From an uncultured Candidatus Nemicrothrix sp. (lineage in GTDB: Bacteria; Actinomycetota; Acidimicrobiia; Acidimicrobiales; MedAcidi-G1): DNA of 55,971 nt. This document shows positions 23,425 to 31,494 of the stretch, piece after piece; within the stretch, counting starts at the first letter, position 1, and the number at the start of each line of letters is the position of its first letter. A program made the translations under genes and the position numbers. Under the pieces are notes generated by a model. The model saw nothing but the letters and a program-made list of their open reading frames with translations, was not told the origin of the DNA and searched no databases. The stretch spans positions 1 to 55,971 of the forward strand of contig CAJXKL010000014.1 in the NCBI GenBank assembly GCA_913055915.1, given 5' to 3'.

Positions 23425-24516
23425 ATGAAGCGCCCACAAATGCGGATACTGGACATCTCCGGGAGCCCGGGTTCGATGGGCCACGCCCATGGAGCAGCCC
23501 ACGCCAATGAGATCCGCAGCTACGCCGAGGAGCGTGTCCGGCTGGCCGGTACCCGGTTCTGGGCCGGTGGCGAGATGGACCGGGGTTCCGTTCTGGAGAT
23601 TGCCCGGGAGTGCCTGCCGGCCCACGAGGCTCACTCACCCGCTTTGTTCGAGGAGATGTGTGCCCTTGCCGAAGGGTCGGGCATCACACCTGAGGAGGCC
23701 GTCGTGGTCGGAGGCTTCACCGACTTCGTCGACACGGTGAGGTCCGTTGTCGGCGGTAACCATCCGGACCAGGTGATCGAGGACGACTGCACCGCCGTGA
23801 TCGTCCCGGACAGTCGAGCCGATGGAGCCGGTTTCATGGCCCAGACCTGGGACATGCACGACTCGGCAACCGAACACGTGGTCCTGCTCAGGATCAGGCC
23901 CACAGACGGCCCAGCGGCGCTCGTGTTCACCACCACCGGCTGTCTCGGCCAGATCGGAATGAACGAGGCCGGTGTGTGCGTGGGCATCAACAACCTGGTT
24001 GCCGCCGATGGCTGTCATGGCGTGATGTGGCCCTCGGTGGTCAGGGACATGCTGCTCAGGTCCACCGCGGACGAGGCACTCGAGGCACTGCTTGAGGCCA
24101 ACCTGGCCGGTGGCCACAGCTTCCTGATAATGGACGCCCGCGGTGTCGGCCATGTCGTCGAGGCAATGCCGACAGCTAGGCCGTTCGAGTCGTTGGACGG
24201 TGACGTCCTGGTCCACACCAACCACACGATCCACCCGGATGCATCCGCGGTGGAGGGACCCAGACCGGAGGGCCTCATGGCCAGTTCAAGTCGCCGTCTC
24301 GAGCGGGCAACCGAACTGCTGGACCGCACCGGCATCACGGACGATGACCTGATGGCGCTCACCCGCGATCCTGACTCCATCTGTCAGGTCTCCAGCGAAC
24401 CGTTCCACATCGAGTCAAGCGGTGGAGCCGTAATGCGACCACGGACCCTCGACTTCTGGGCCGTCTGGGGAGTCCCCAACCAGAACGAGTACGTCCACGT
24501 CCCGTTCGGCGGATGA
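23425..24516 (+). CDS. Peptidase C45 / acyl-CoA:6-APA acyltransferase family Ntn hydrolase
   Basis: 363 residues, the size of penicillin acyltransferase proenzymes. The N-terminal signature GSMGHAHGAAHANEIR matches the family's conserved G-x2-x-G-x2-G stretch. Cys122 (EDDCTAV) is the expected autoprocessing site and N-terminal nucleophile, followed by AQTWD and the late strand LVHTNHT. The proenzyme would cleave before Cys122 into alpha and beta chains. Bacterial members hydrolyse or transfer acyl groups on amides, but natural substrates are mostly unknown. It is first in a run with a GNAT (10 bases on) and a CoA-transferase, behind a three-site operator array shared with the polyamine locus. 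That hints at an N-acylated amine as substrate. Confidence 0.85.
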   Translation: MKRPQMRILDISGSPGSMGHAHGAAHANEIRSYAEERVRLAGTRFWAGGEMDRGSVLEIARECLPAHEAHSPALFEEMCALAEGSGITPEEAVVVGGFTDFVDTVRSVVGGNHPDQVIEDDCTAVIVPDSRADGAGFMAQTWDMHDSATEHVVLLRIRPTDGPAALVFTTTGCLGQIGMNEAGVCVGINNLVAADGCHGVMWPSVVRDMLLRSTADEALEALLEANLAGGHSFLIMDARGVGHVVEAMPTARPFESLDGDVLVHTNHTIHPDASAVEGPRPEGLMASSSRRLERATELLDRTGITDDDLMALTRDPDSICQVSSEPFHIESSGGAVMRPRTLDFWAVWGVPNQNEYVHVPFGG

Positions 24517-24525
24517 GGAGCCTCC

Positions 24526-25152
24526 ATGGCTGAGGTCACCTATGCCCCGATCGAAGCCAGGTGGGCAACCGAACTGGCCGCCATCGAGCGTGCGGCGTTC
24601 CCAACTGTCGGGACCGTCGACCTCCTCTCCGCCGAGGACATCGAGATCCTCTGCGGGGTGTTTCCCGAAGGGGGCTTCGTGGCACTCGATGGTGACAAAC
24701 CCGTTGCCATGGGCGTGGGGATCCTCATCGACTTCGACTTCGATGAACCCCACCACTCGCTCGACGACCTCTGCGGCGAGCACTCCTGTGGCAACCACAG
24801 GGACGATGCTGACTGGTACTACGGAGTCACCATTGCCGTCGACCCGCACTACCGGCGACTGGGTATAGGCCAGCAGTTGTACGTGCTGCGAAAGGAGACG
24901 GTGAGGCGTCTCGGCAGGAAGGGGATCGTGGCCGGAGGGGTCATCCCCGGTTACGCCGATCACATCGGGGAAATGACCGCTGACGAGTACGTGGACCGGG
25001 TCGTGGCCGGTGAGCTCTACGACCCCACCCTCAGCTTCCAACTGGAGAACGGTTTCGAGACACGGGGTGCAATCCCGGACTACATGGACGATCCGGCCGT
25101 CGGCGACAACGCCGTGCTCATCGTCTGGAACAACCCGGATCTGGCATCCTGA
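24526..25152 (+). CDS. GNAT family N-acetyltransferase
   Basis: 208 residues. The acetyl-CoA-binding motif A is visible as GVTIAVDPHYRRLGIGQQLYVLRKE (split here: VTIAVDP, then RRLGIGQQL), in the usual beta4-alpha3 place at about 105-125. An unusual His/Asp/Cys-rich insert (HHSLDDLCGEHSCGNHRDD, about 82-100) lies just before the core and could bind a metal. A C-terminal extension with YADHIGEMTADEY precedes the last strand. It is ten bases downstream of the Ntn acyltransferase with a GGAGCC RBS, in the same transcript. The acceptor amine is unknown; given the shared operators a polyamine-like acceptor is possible. Confidence 0.8.
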   Translation: MAEVTYAPIEARWATELAAIERAAFPTVGTVDLLSAEDIEILCGVFPEGGFVALDGDKPVAMGVGILIDFDFDEPHHSLDDLCGEHSCGNHRDDADWYYGVTIAVDPHYRRLGIGQQLYVLRKETVRRLGRKGIVAGGVIPGYADHIGEMTADEYVDRVVAGELYDPTLSFQLENGFETRGAIPDYMDDPAVGDNAVLIVWNNPDLAS

Positions 25153-25183
25153 TCCCACCAGAACCGGTGTGGGGAGGCATCTG

Positions 25184-26365
25184 ATGTCAGAAGCTGTCGA
25201 GCGAGTTGAGCGAGGTGCCCTCGGGCACCTCCGGATTGCCGACTTCAGCCGAATCCTGGCCGGACCCCTGGCGACGATGGTCATGGGTGACCTCGGAGCC
25301 GACGTGGTGAAGGTCGAACAGCCCGGCGTGGGTGATGACACCCGCACGTGGGGGCCGCCATGGTGGAAAGTGGACGGTGAGCCGACGAGCACCTACTACC
25401 TGGGCCTCAACCGCAACAAGCGGAGCATCGCCTTGGACCTGGGCGATCCCGCAGACCTGGATGTGGCCCGTCGGCTCTGTCTGGATGCCGACGTGGTGGT
25501 CGACAATTTCCGTGTCGGAACGATGGCACGGTTCGGCCTGGACCGGGACTCCCTCGTCGAGGATCGCCCCGACCTCATCACCTGCTCGATCACCGGATTC
25601 GGGAGCACCGGTGACGGTGCTGGCCTCGCCGGATACGACGTCCTCGTCCAGGCGATGAGCGGCCTCATGGCAGTCACCGGAGAGGTCGACGGGGAGCCCA
25701 TGAAGGTCGGCGCCGCCGTCGTCGACAAGTTCGCCGGCCTCTACGCCGCGGTAGCAATTCTGGCAGCAGTCGAGGAGCGGCGCCAGACGGGCCTCGGCCA
25801 ACATGTCGAGGTCTCCCTCATGGGAGCGGCCCTCGCTGGCCTGTTGAACGTGGGCTCAGCCCACGTGACCACCGGTGTCGACCCCGGACGCCACGGAAAC
25901 CGGCACCCGTCGATCGTCCCGTATCAGCCGTATCGGGCCTCAGACGGCCAGATGGTGATCGCCGTAGCCAGCCCTGTTCTCTGGCAGCGACTGTGCGAGG
26001 TGCTGGGCCGGCCGGACCTGCCCGGTGACGTCAGGTTCGTAGACAATGCATCCCGCTCAGAGAACGCTGACGCGCTGGAGACCGAGTTGGAATCGACGCT
26101 TGCCGGCGGGACCGTGTCCGAGTGGATCGACAGGATGCGCGAGGCAGGGATTCCCGCCGGTCCGATCAACAGCGTTGCCGCTGCGTTTCAGGTTGCCGCT
26201 GACCTGGGCCTCGACCCCGTACAGGAACTGGGCGACCGAGCGGATGTCTTCAGGTCGGTCAGGTCGCCGATCAGGATGTCGGCGACGCCGCCGATGGTTC
26301 GCAGGCGTCCACCTGCCAACAACGAACACGGTGATGAACTCCGCAGGGAGATCAGCGACAACTAG
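25184..26365 (+). CDS. Class III CoA-transferase (CaiB/BaiF family)
   Basis: 393 residues from ATG at 25184 behind GGGGAGG; the frame upstream to 25010 is spurious. The family pattern is complete: LRIADFSRILAGPLATMVMGDLGADVVKVEQP, the GLNRNKRSIALDL segment, the region around VVDNFRVGTMARFGLD carrying the nucleophile position (Asp), GYDVLVQAMSGLM, and GRHGNRHPSIVPYQPY. These enzymes move CoA between carboxylic acids, often to activate a substrate at no ATP cost. It is third in the acyltransferase-GNAT transcript. Its stop overlaps the stop of the convergent alkylsulfatase within one CTAG. Confidence 0.9.
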   Translation: MSEAVERVERGALGHLRIADFSRILAGPLATMVMGDLGADVVKVEQPGVGDDTRTWGPPWWKVDGEPTSTYYLGLNRNKRSIALDLGDPADLDVARRLCLDADVVVDNFRVGTMARFGLDRDSLVEDRPDLITCSITGFGSTGDGAGLAGYDVLVQAMSGLMAVTGEVDGEPMKVGAAVVDKFAGLYAAVAILAAVEERRQTGLGQHVEVSLMGAALAGLLNVGSAHVTTGVDPGRHGNRHPSIVPYQPYRASDGQMVIAVASPVLWQRLCEVLGRPDLPGDVRFVDNASRSENADALETELESTLAGGTVSEWIDRMREAGIPAGPINSVAAAFQVAADLGLDPVQELGDRADVFRSVRSPIRMSATPPMVRRRPPANNEHGDELRREISDN

Positions 26366-28284
26366 GGCTCGATGATCCTGAAGAAGATCGGGAAGTCGGT
26401 GAGGGTGTCCCAGAGGGCGAGCACCCGGCCGGTGTCACCGCTGACAGTGGCTGCACCAGATCCGCCCAGGTCGGCGAGATGACCCCCGGTTGCCACCAGC
26501 TCGTTCAGTGCTGTCCGGTCGCAGGTGACGACGGCATCTGGCGACAGATGTGACCTGCCCGGGGTGGAGTGGAGGGTGCCGTTGGAGAGTTCCACGCGGA
26601 CGACCTCGTCCGTGTCGGGCAGTTGCCAGTTGATGGTCAGGTGGCCCAGGTCTGCTGCTGGAGGACCGTCGACCCTGACAGCGAGGTAGTCGAATACCTG
26701 CTGCAGGGTCATGCCCCGCGCTATCTCGGGCCTGGGTCGTTGCATTGCCGGTACGTCGAACGAGCCGTTGCGCAGTTCCTGGGCGCCTGTCAGGTAGATG
26801 TCGCGCCACGGTCCCGACTCGGCCCGGTAGGCAAGCTGTTCGAATGCGTCGGCCTGGAGAAGCCTGGCCTCTTCACAGGTGGGGTCGGCGAACACGGCGT
26901 GTCTCAGCACCTCGGCGACCCACCGGTGGTCGCCGCCCTCATAGGAGGCACGAGCCTGCTCGAGCAGGGTGTCCATTCCGCCCATGAACTCCACGTAGCG
27001 GGCCGCGGCCTCCACGGGTTCATAGGGGTCGAGGCTGGACGGGTGGCCGTCGTACCAGCCCAGGTAGCGCTGGTAGACGGCCCGCACGTTGTGGCTGACC
27101 GTGCCGTAGTAGCCATGGCAGAGCCAGTCCTCCCACAGCCCAGGGGGGAGGTCTATGCGGGCGGAGATCTCATTGGGGGTTAACCCCAGGTTGGCCAGGC
27201 GCATCGCCTGGTCGTGCAACCACCTGTAGAGGTCGCGCTGGTTGGTCAGGTAGTTCCTGACGGCGTCGGTTCCCCAGTGGGGCCAGCCGTGGCTGGCGAA
27301 CACGATGTCGGTCTCGTCGCCCCACCGGTCCAGCGCCTCATCGATGTAACGACTCCACATGAGTGTGTCGCGTACCAGCGCCCCCCTGAGGGTCAACACG
27401 TTGTGCATGGTCGCAGTGCAGTTCTCGGCCATGCAGAGGATGCGGTGCTCCGGGAAGTAGAAGTGCATCTCCGCCGGTGCTTCGGTCTCCGGTGTGAGCT
27501 GGAACTCGATGCGGACACCATCCAGCACCAGTTCCTGGCCGGTCTCGGTGATGTCGATGGTTGGAGGCACCAGGGCAGAGGAACCCGTGGGCAGACCCTT
27601 GCCGAGTCCCTGGTCGACATGGCCGTGTTCGTTCCACGGGATGAGCAGCCCGAACTGGTAGGTGGTTCTCCGGCTCATTGCAGGTCCGGCGACCACGTTC
27701 TCGGCCACCGCCTCACGCAGGAACCCTTCTGGCGCCACGATCGGTACCTCACCGGACTCGACCCGTTCAAGGTCGACCACGCCCAGCACACCGCCGTAGT
27801 GGTCGAGATGTGAGTGGGTGTAGATGACCGCCGTGACCAGCCGCTCACCCAGGTGCTCGGTGACCAGGTCGTATGCGGCGCGGGCCGTCTCGGTCGTGGT
27901 CAGGGGGTCGATGACCACCCACCCCCGGTCACCCCGGATGAAGGTGACGCAGGAGGTGTCGAATCCGCGGACCTGGTAGAAGCCCTCGCATATTTCGTAG
28001 AGGCCATGCTGGGCGTTGAAACCGGCCTGGCGCCACAGCGCCGGGTTGACCGTGTCAGGCGCGGGACCCTCCACGAAGTCGGACCGGGAGAGATCCCAGG
28101 CGATCGGCATCCACGGGTTCGGGTCGATCCTGTCGATCACCGGCTCCGCCCTTGTGGCTATGAAGCCACGGGCCACGTTGGCGGCGTCACGACCGTCGTC
28201 GGGTGGAAGGGATGCTGCGAAGGCGTCCAGGTCGGTCCGGGTATGTGGCGTGGCCGGCTTCGGGGTGCGGGGGTCGTCAGCCAT
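26362..28284 (-). CDS. Alkylsulfatase (SdsA1/BDS1 type, metallo-beta-lactamase fold)
   Basis: 640 residues, full length. The zinc motif THSHLDHYGG (about 156-165) is in an N-terminal metallo-beta-lactamase domain. AENCTATMHNVLTLRGALVRD and the SHGWPHWG segment are typical of SdsA-type alkylsulfatases. A helical dimerisation region follows (about 380-500), and a C-terminal SCP2-like lipid-binding domain (about 520-640). The enzyme hydrolyses alkyl sulfate esters to alcohol and sulfate using two zinc ions. No signal peptide is visible, so a cytosolic location is likely here, unlike secreted SdsA1. It lies 23 bases downstream of an ACAD gene, which suggests release followed by beta-oxidation of a sulfated alkyl or sterol-like compound. 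Confidence 0.92.
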   Translation of the reverse strand: MADDPRTPKPATPHTRTDLDAFAASLPPDDGRDAANVARGFIATRAEPVIDRIDPNPWMPIAWDLSRSDFVEGPAPDTVNPALWRQAGFNAQHGLYEICEGFYQVRGFDTSCVTFIRGDRGWVVIDPLTTTETARAAYDLVTEHLGERLVTAVIYTHSHLDHYGGVLGVVDLERVESGEVPIVAPEGFLREAVAENVVAGPAMSRRTTYQFGLLIPWNEHGHVDQGLGKGLPTGSSALVPPTIDITETGQELVLDGVRIEFQLTPETEAPAEMHFYFPEHRILCMAENCTATMHNVLTLRGALVRDTLMWSRYIDEALDRWGDETDIVFASHGWPHWGTDAVRNYLTNQRDLYRWLHDQAMRLANLGLTPNEISARIDLPPGLWEDWLCHGYYGTVSHNVRAVYQRYLGWYDGHPSSLDPYEPVEAAARYVEFMGGMDTLLEQARASYEGGDHRWVAEVLRHAVFADPTCEEARLLQADAFEQLAYRAESGPWRDIYLTGAQELRNGSFDVPAMQRPRPEIARGMTLQQVFDYLAVRVDGPPAADLGHLTINWQLPDTDEVVRVELSNGTLHSTPGRSHLSPDAVVTCDRTALNELVATGGHLADLGGSGAATVSGDTGRVLALWDTLTDFPIFFRIIEP

Positions 28285-28307
28285 CTGTGTTCACCAGTCC
28301 AGACAGC

Positions 28308-29630
28308 TCATGGACCGGTGAAGGCTGGGCCCGTGGTTTCGTGGATCGGGACCTCGCCGGGGCCGTCGCCGTAGCGGCCAAGCTCGAACCGTGCGACCAC
28401 GAAGTGGTGTACCTCGTCAGGCCCATCGGCCAGGCGCAGCGTGCGCTGGGAGGTGTACATCGACGCAAGCGGCGTCCACTGGGAGACACCCGTGGCTCCG
28501 TGGACTTGGATCGCCTCGTCGATGATGTGACAGACCTTCTCGGGAACCATTGCCTTCACGGCGCTGATCCAGACTCGGGCCTCGGCGTTGCCCATGGTGT
28601 CCATGGCTCTTGCTGCACGAAGCACCATGAGGCGCATCGACTCGATGTCGATTCGTGCCCGCGAAAGGACCTCCATGTTCTTTCCGAGGCGGGCTATGGG
28701 TTTGCCGAAGGCCTCCCGGTAGAGGCCACGCCGGGCCATCAGTTCCACGGCCCGTTCGGCGGCCCCGATTGAGCGCATGCAGTGGTGGATGCGACCCGGG
28801 CCGAGGCGCAGCTGCGAGATCTCAAAACCGCGACCCTCGCCCAACAGGAGGTTGTCGTAGGGGACGCGGCAGTCGTCGAAGGTCAGGTGCATGTGGCCGT
28901 GGGGGGCGCCGTCGTCACCGAACACGTGCATGGCGTGGTCGATGGTGAGCCCCGGGGCGTCAGTTGGTACGAGGATCTGGGACTGGCGGCGGTGTGGTGG
29001 GCTGTCAGGGTCGGTCTGGACCATTGTGATCATGATCTTGCAGCGGGGGTCTCCCGCGCCGGAGATGTAGTACTTGGTCCCGTTGATGACCCACTCGTCT
29101 CCGTCGCGCACGGCGCTGCAGGCGATGTTCTTGGCGTCCGAGGAGGCCAGGTCGGGTTCGGTCATGGCGTATGCGGAGCGAATCTCGCCGTTCAGGAGGG
29201 GTTCGAGCCACTGCTTCTTCTGCTCGGGGGTGCCGACCCGCTCAAGCACCTCCATGTTGCCGGTGTCGGGTGCCGAGCAGTTGAGGCTCTCGGAGGCGAT
29301 CGGGTTCTTGCCCAACTCGGCGGCGATGTAGGCGTAGTCCAGATTGGAGAGGCCCTCGCCTGTCTCGGCATCGGGAAGGAAGAAGTTCCAGAGACCCTTC
29401 TCGCGGGCCTTGGCCTTGAGGGTCTCGATGATGTCGATCTGGCCGGGGTGGTATCCCCAGTGCTCCTCGCGTTCCGCTCCGAGGTCGTGGTACTCGCGGG
29501 TCACGGGTTCCACCTCGGTGGCGATGAAGTCCACCACGGCGTCGTAGAGCGGGCGTGCACCTTCTGACATCGCCAGGTTCATGGACGTGTCGCTGGGGTC
29601 TTCGATGTGCAGTCCGGGTCCGATCGGCAT
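28308..29630 (-). CDS. Acyl-CoA dehydrogenase, ACAD10/11-like
   Basis: 440 residues from ATG at 29630 with a GAGGAAGAAC RBS; the frame is open to 30176 but that part is antisense to vapBC. It has DYAYIAAELGKNPIASE, YAMTEPDLASSDA (FAD loop with DLASSDA), YYISGAGDPRCKI, YREAFGKPIA, HGATGVSQ and a C-terminal LADGPDEVH. This DGPDEVH ending, with Asp in place of the usual Glu, is the mark of the ACAD10/11-like branch that acts on long, branched or hydroxylated acyl-CoAs. It is paired with the alkylsulfatase gene downstream. Confidence 0.9.
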   Translation of the reverse strand: MPIGPGLHIEDPSDTSMNLAMSEGARPLYDAVVDFIATEVEPVTREYHDLGAEREEHWGYHPGQIDIIETLKAKAREKGLWNFFLPDAETGEGLSNLDYAYIAAELGKNPIASESLNCSAPDTGNMEVLERVGTPEQKKQWLEPLLNGEIRSAYAMTEPDLASSDAKNIACSAVRDGDEWVINGTKYYISGAGDPRCKIMITMVQTDPDSPPHRRQSQILVPTDAPGLTIDHAMHVFGDDGAPHGHMHLTFDDCRVPYDNLLLGEGRGFEISQLRLGPGRIHHCMRSIGAAERAVELMARRGLYREAFGKPIARLGKNMEVLSRARIDIESMRLMVLRAARAMDTMGNAEARVWISAVKAMVPEKVCHIIDEAIQVHGATGVSQWTPLASMYTSQRTLRLADGPDEVHHFVVARFELGRYGDGPGEVPIHETTGPAFTGP

Positions 29631-29793
29631 GTTCTTCCTCGTTGTTCGGCTGGAGGCTGTGGCTGGGTAGTGCCGGAACCTAGGACAGTGGCGGCGTCGG
29701 CCCACAACCGGAAGGGTCGGATGGTCTGGCCTTTCAGGCCCCCCGAGTCTGTAATAACATGTGTAACACGGAAACTGTGGTACACATACAGAC
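29631..29793. other. Divergent intergenic region between the ACAD gene and vapB
   Basis: Besides the vapB operator at 29759-29787 it holds a small hairpin GGCCT-TTC-AGGCC (29728-29740), which may separate the two transcription units. I found no convincing promoter for the leftward ACAD gene. Confidence 0.3.
29759..29787. promoter_or_regulatory. Palindromic operator of the vapBC promoter
   Basis: Inverted repeat ATGTGTAACAC / GTGGTACACAT, 10 of 11 positions symmetric with a 7-base centre, ending six bases before the vapB ATG. TACACA at 29781-29786 in the right arm could be the -10 of a leaderless mRNA. This position fits autorepression by a ribbon-helix-helix VapB-VapC complex. Confidence 0.7.
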
Positions 29794-30000
29794 ATGGCGA
29801 ACCTCACGCTTTCGGTCGACGACGACCTCCTCGCCAGAGCGCGGGTAAGGGCAGCCGAGCAGGGAACCTCGGTGAATGCGGTGGTGCGCGATCTGATTAC
29901 CGGCTTCGCTGCCACGGATCGGGTCGACGCCGCACGCCGTCGCCTGGTGGCACTCTCGATCTCCTCTGCGGCCGGATCCGGCGGAAGGTCTCTTGCATGA
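29794..30000 (+). CDS. vapB: VapB-type antitoxin (ribbon-helix-helix)
   Basis: 68 residues. The N-terminal strand LTLSVDDDLL and helices ARARVRAAEQGTSVNAVVRDLI form a ribbon-helix-helix DNA-binding domain. The basic C-terminal tail (DAARRRLVALS...) should wrap the toxin active site. It is followed by vapC with an ATGA overlap. It probably represses its own promoter through the palindrome at 29759-29787. Confidence 0.88.
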   Translation: MANLTLSVDDDLLARARVRAAEQGTSVNAVVRDLITGFAATDRVDAARRRLVALSISSAAGSGGRSLA

Positions 30001-30446
30001 GTGGGCAGGCAACCAACAGGGTGTTCGTCGACTCCTCGGTCGTGGTGCGCCTCTTTGATGACGACGATCCACAACGCCAGGCGGCTGCCCGGGCGCTGAT
30101 GGGTGACAGCGGAGGAACGACGCTCATCGTGTCGACACGGGTCCTGGCCGATTTCTACGACACCGTCACCGGCCACTTCGCGCGCCCACTGCCCTCGGTC
30201 GTCGCCGGTCGTGCTCTGGCCGATCTGGCTGATCTGACGGTCGTCCAGGTGGATCCCGACCTTGTCTTCTCGGCTGCCGAAACCGCCGAGGCGAACGACC
30301 TGCTACTGCGTGACGCCCTGGCCGTCGAGGCAGCGGTCACAGCGGGATGCGGCCGGCTGCTGACCGAGGCCATCCCGCATGGGACCGTGTTGCGGGGTCT
30401 CGTGGTCGAGGACCCGGTCTATAGCGAAGAGCAGTTGTCAACATGA
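29997..30446 (+). CDS. vapC: VapC-type PIN-domain ribonuclease toxin
   Basis: 149 residues from the ATG that overlaps the vapB stop. PIN-domain acidic positions are visible: Asp12 (VFVDSSV), a central Asp in VLADFYDTV where many VapCs have Glu, and Asp in LLLRDALAVEAAVTAGCGRLLTE. The fold cleaves RNA with Mg2+ or Mn2+, usually initiator tRNA or rRNA loops. The 3' end overlaps the next gene (ATGATG), so the hydrolase is translated from the same mRNA. Confidence 0.88.
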   Translation: MSGQATNRVFVDSSVVVRLFDDDDPQRQAAARALMGDSGGTTLIVSTRVLADFYDTVTGHFARPLPSVVAGRALADLADLTVVQVDPDLVFSAAETAEANDLLLRDALAVEAAVTAGCGRLLTEAIPHGTVLRGLVVEDPVYSEEQLST

Positions 30447-31423
30447 TGGAGATCGCCGGCCTCAGCCGACATGACGTGGATGCGTTCGGAACCCGTATTC
30501 ACGTGGCCGAGGTTGGATCCGGACCGATGGTGCTGTTCATCCACGGGTTTCCCGAGTCCTGGTACTCCTGGCGTCACCAGATGTCCGTTGTTGCCGAGGC
30601 CGGCATGCATGCGGTGGCAATTGACGTCAGGGGATACGGGTTGTCAGATGCCCCCGAGGAGGTCGGCGCCTACCGTCTCGTGGACCTGGTTGGTGACTGC
30701 GTGGGCGTGGTCGAGGCCCTGGGTGAGGAGACGGCTGTGATCGTCGGCCACGACTGGGGCTCGCCGATTGCAGCTGCCGCGGCCCGCCTCAGACCCGATG
30801 TGTTCACGGCGGTGGCCTTGTTGTCGGTGGCCTATGAGCCGAGGAGTGACCTGCGTCCGACGGACGCGTTCAAGATGATGGGTGGCGACGACGAGTTCTA
30901 CATCGAGTACTTCCAGGAACCAGGCCGGGCCGAGGCCGAGATAGTCGAAGATCCAGAGCACTGGCTGGAGGGTTTCTACTTCACTGCTTCCGGCGACTGT
31001 CCGCCCTTCACATCAGACGAGATGTCGATGGGACTGATAGCCCCGGGTGGGAAGATGAGTGATTCCTTCAGGTATCCGGAGCAGTCGCCTAACTGGATGA
31101 CGGCAGATGACCTCGCCTTCTACGTGGCCGAGTTTGCCCGTTCCGGCTTCACCGGAGGTCTCAACCGTTACAGGTGCGTTGATCTCGACTGGATCGACAT
31201 GCGCGCCTGGCACGGCGCTCCCATCAGGCAGCCGTCACTGTTCATAGGAGGTGAGAAGGACGGTCCCACCATCTGGGGAGCGGGCAGCATCAGCCGGTTC
31301 CCACAGACGCTTCCCGGCCTCCGCGCCTCGGTGATCCTCCCCGGCGTGGGACATTGGATGCAACAGGAAGATGTCGACGGTGTCAACGCCGTCCTCCTGG
31401 ATTTCCTCGAGAGCCTCAGCTGA
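30443..31423 (+). CDS. Alpha/beta hydrolase, epoxide-hydrolase-like
   Basis: 326 residues (ATG at 30443 or 30446; both overlap the vapC stop). Motifs in order: FIHGFPESWYSWRHQM with the HG-x-P oxyanion motif, RGYGLSDAP, the nucleophile elbow VGHDWGS with an Asp (epoxide hydrolase or dehalogenase type rather than esterase), the cap domain (about 140-235), and the catalytic His in GVGHWMQQED. It is soluble and cytosolic. Family members open epoxides or cleave carbon-halogen bonds; the HGFPESW signature favours epoxide hydrolase. Coupling to vapBC is odd and may reflect insertion of the toxin-antitoxin pair upstream of an existing gene. Confidence 0.85.
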   Translation: MMEIAGLSRHDVDAFGTRIHVAEVGSGPMVLFIHGFPESWYSWRHQMSVVAEAGMHAVAIDVRGYGLSDAPEEVGAYRLVDLVGDCVGVVEALGEETAVIVGHDWGSPIAAAAARLRPDVFTAVALLSVAYEPRSDLRPTDAFKMMGGDDEFYIEYFQEPGRAEAEIVEDPEHWLEGFYFTASGDCPPFTSDEMSMGLIAPGGKMSDSFRYPEQSPNWMTADDLAFYVAEFARSGFTGGLNRYRCVDLDWIDMRAWHGAPIRQPSLFIGGEKDGPTIWGAGSISRFPQTLPGLRASVILPGVGHWMQQEDVDGVNAVLLDFLESLS

Positions 31424-31494
31424 GGGATCCGCCCACGAGGGACCGTCGAACGGGATCTGCTCACCTGCAGCAGCTAACCGCCTAGGTTGGACGG

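Noticed and set aside
29631-30176. Extension of the ACAD10/11-like frame into the vapBC region
   Set aside because: A good RBS sits before ATG at 29630, and the extension is antisense to vapB/vapC with no ACAD similarity.
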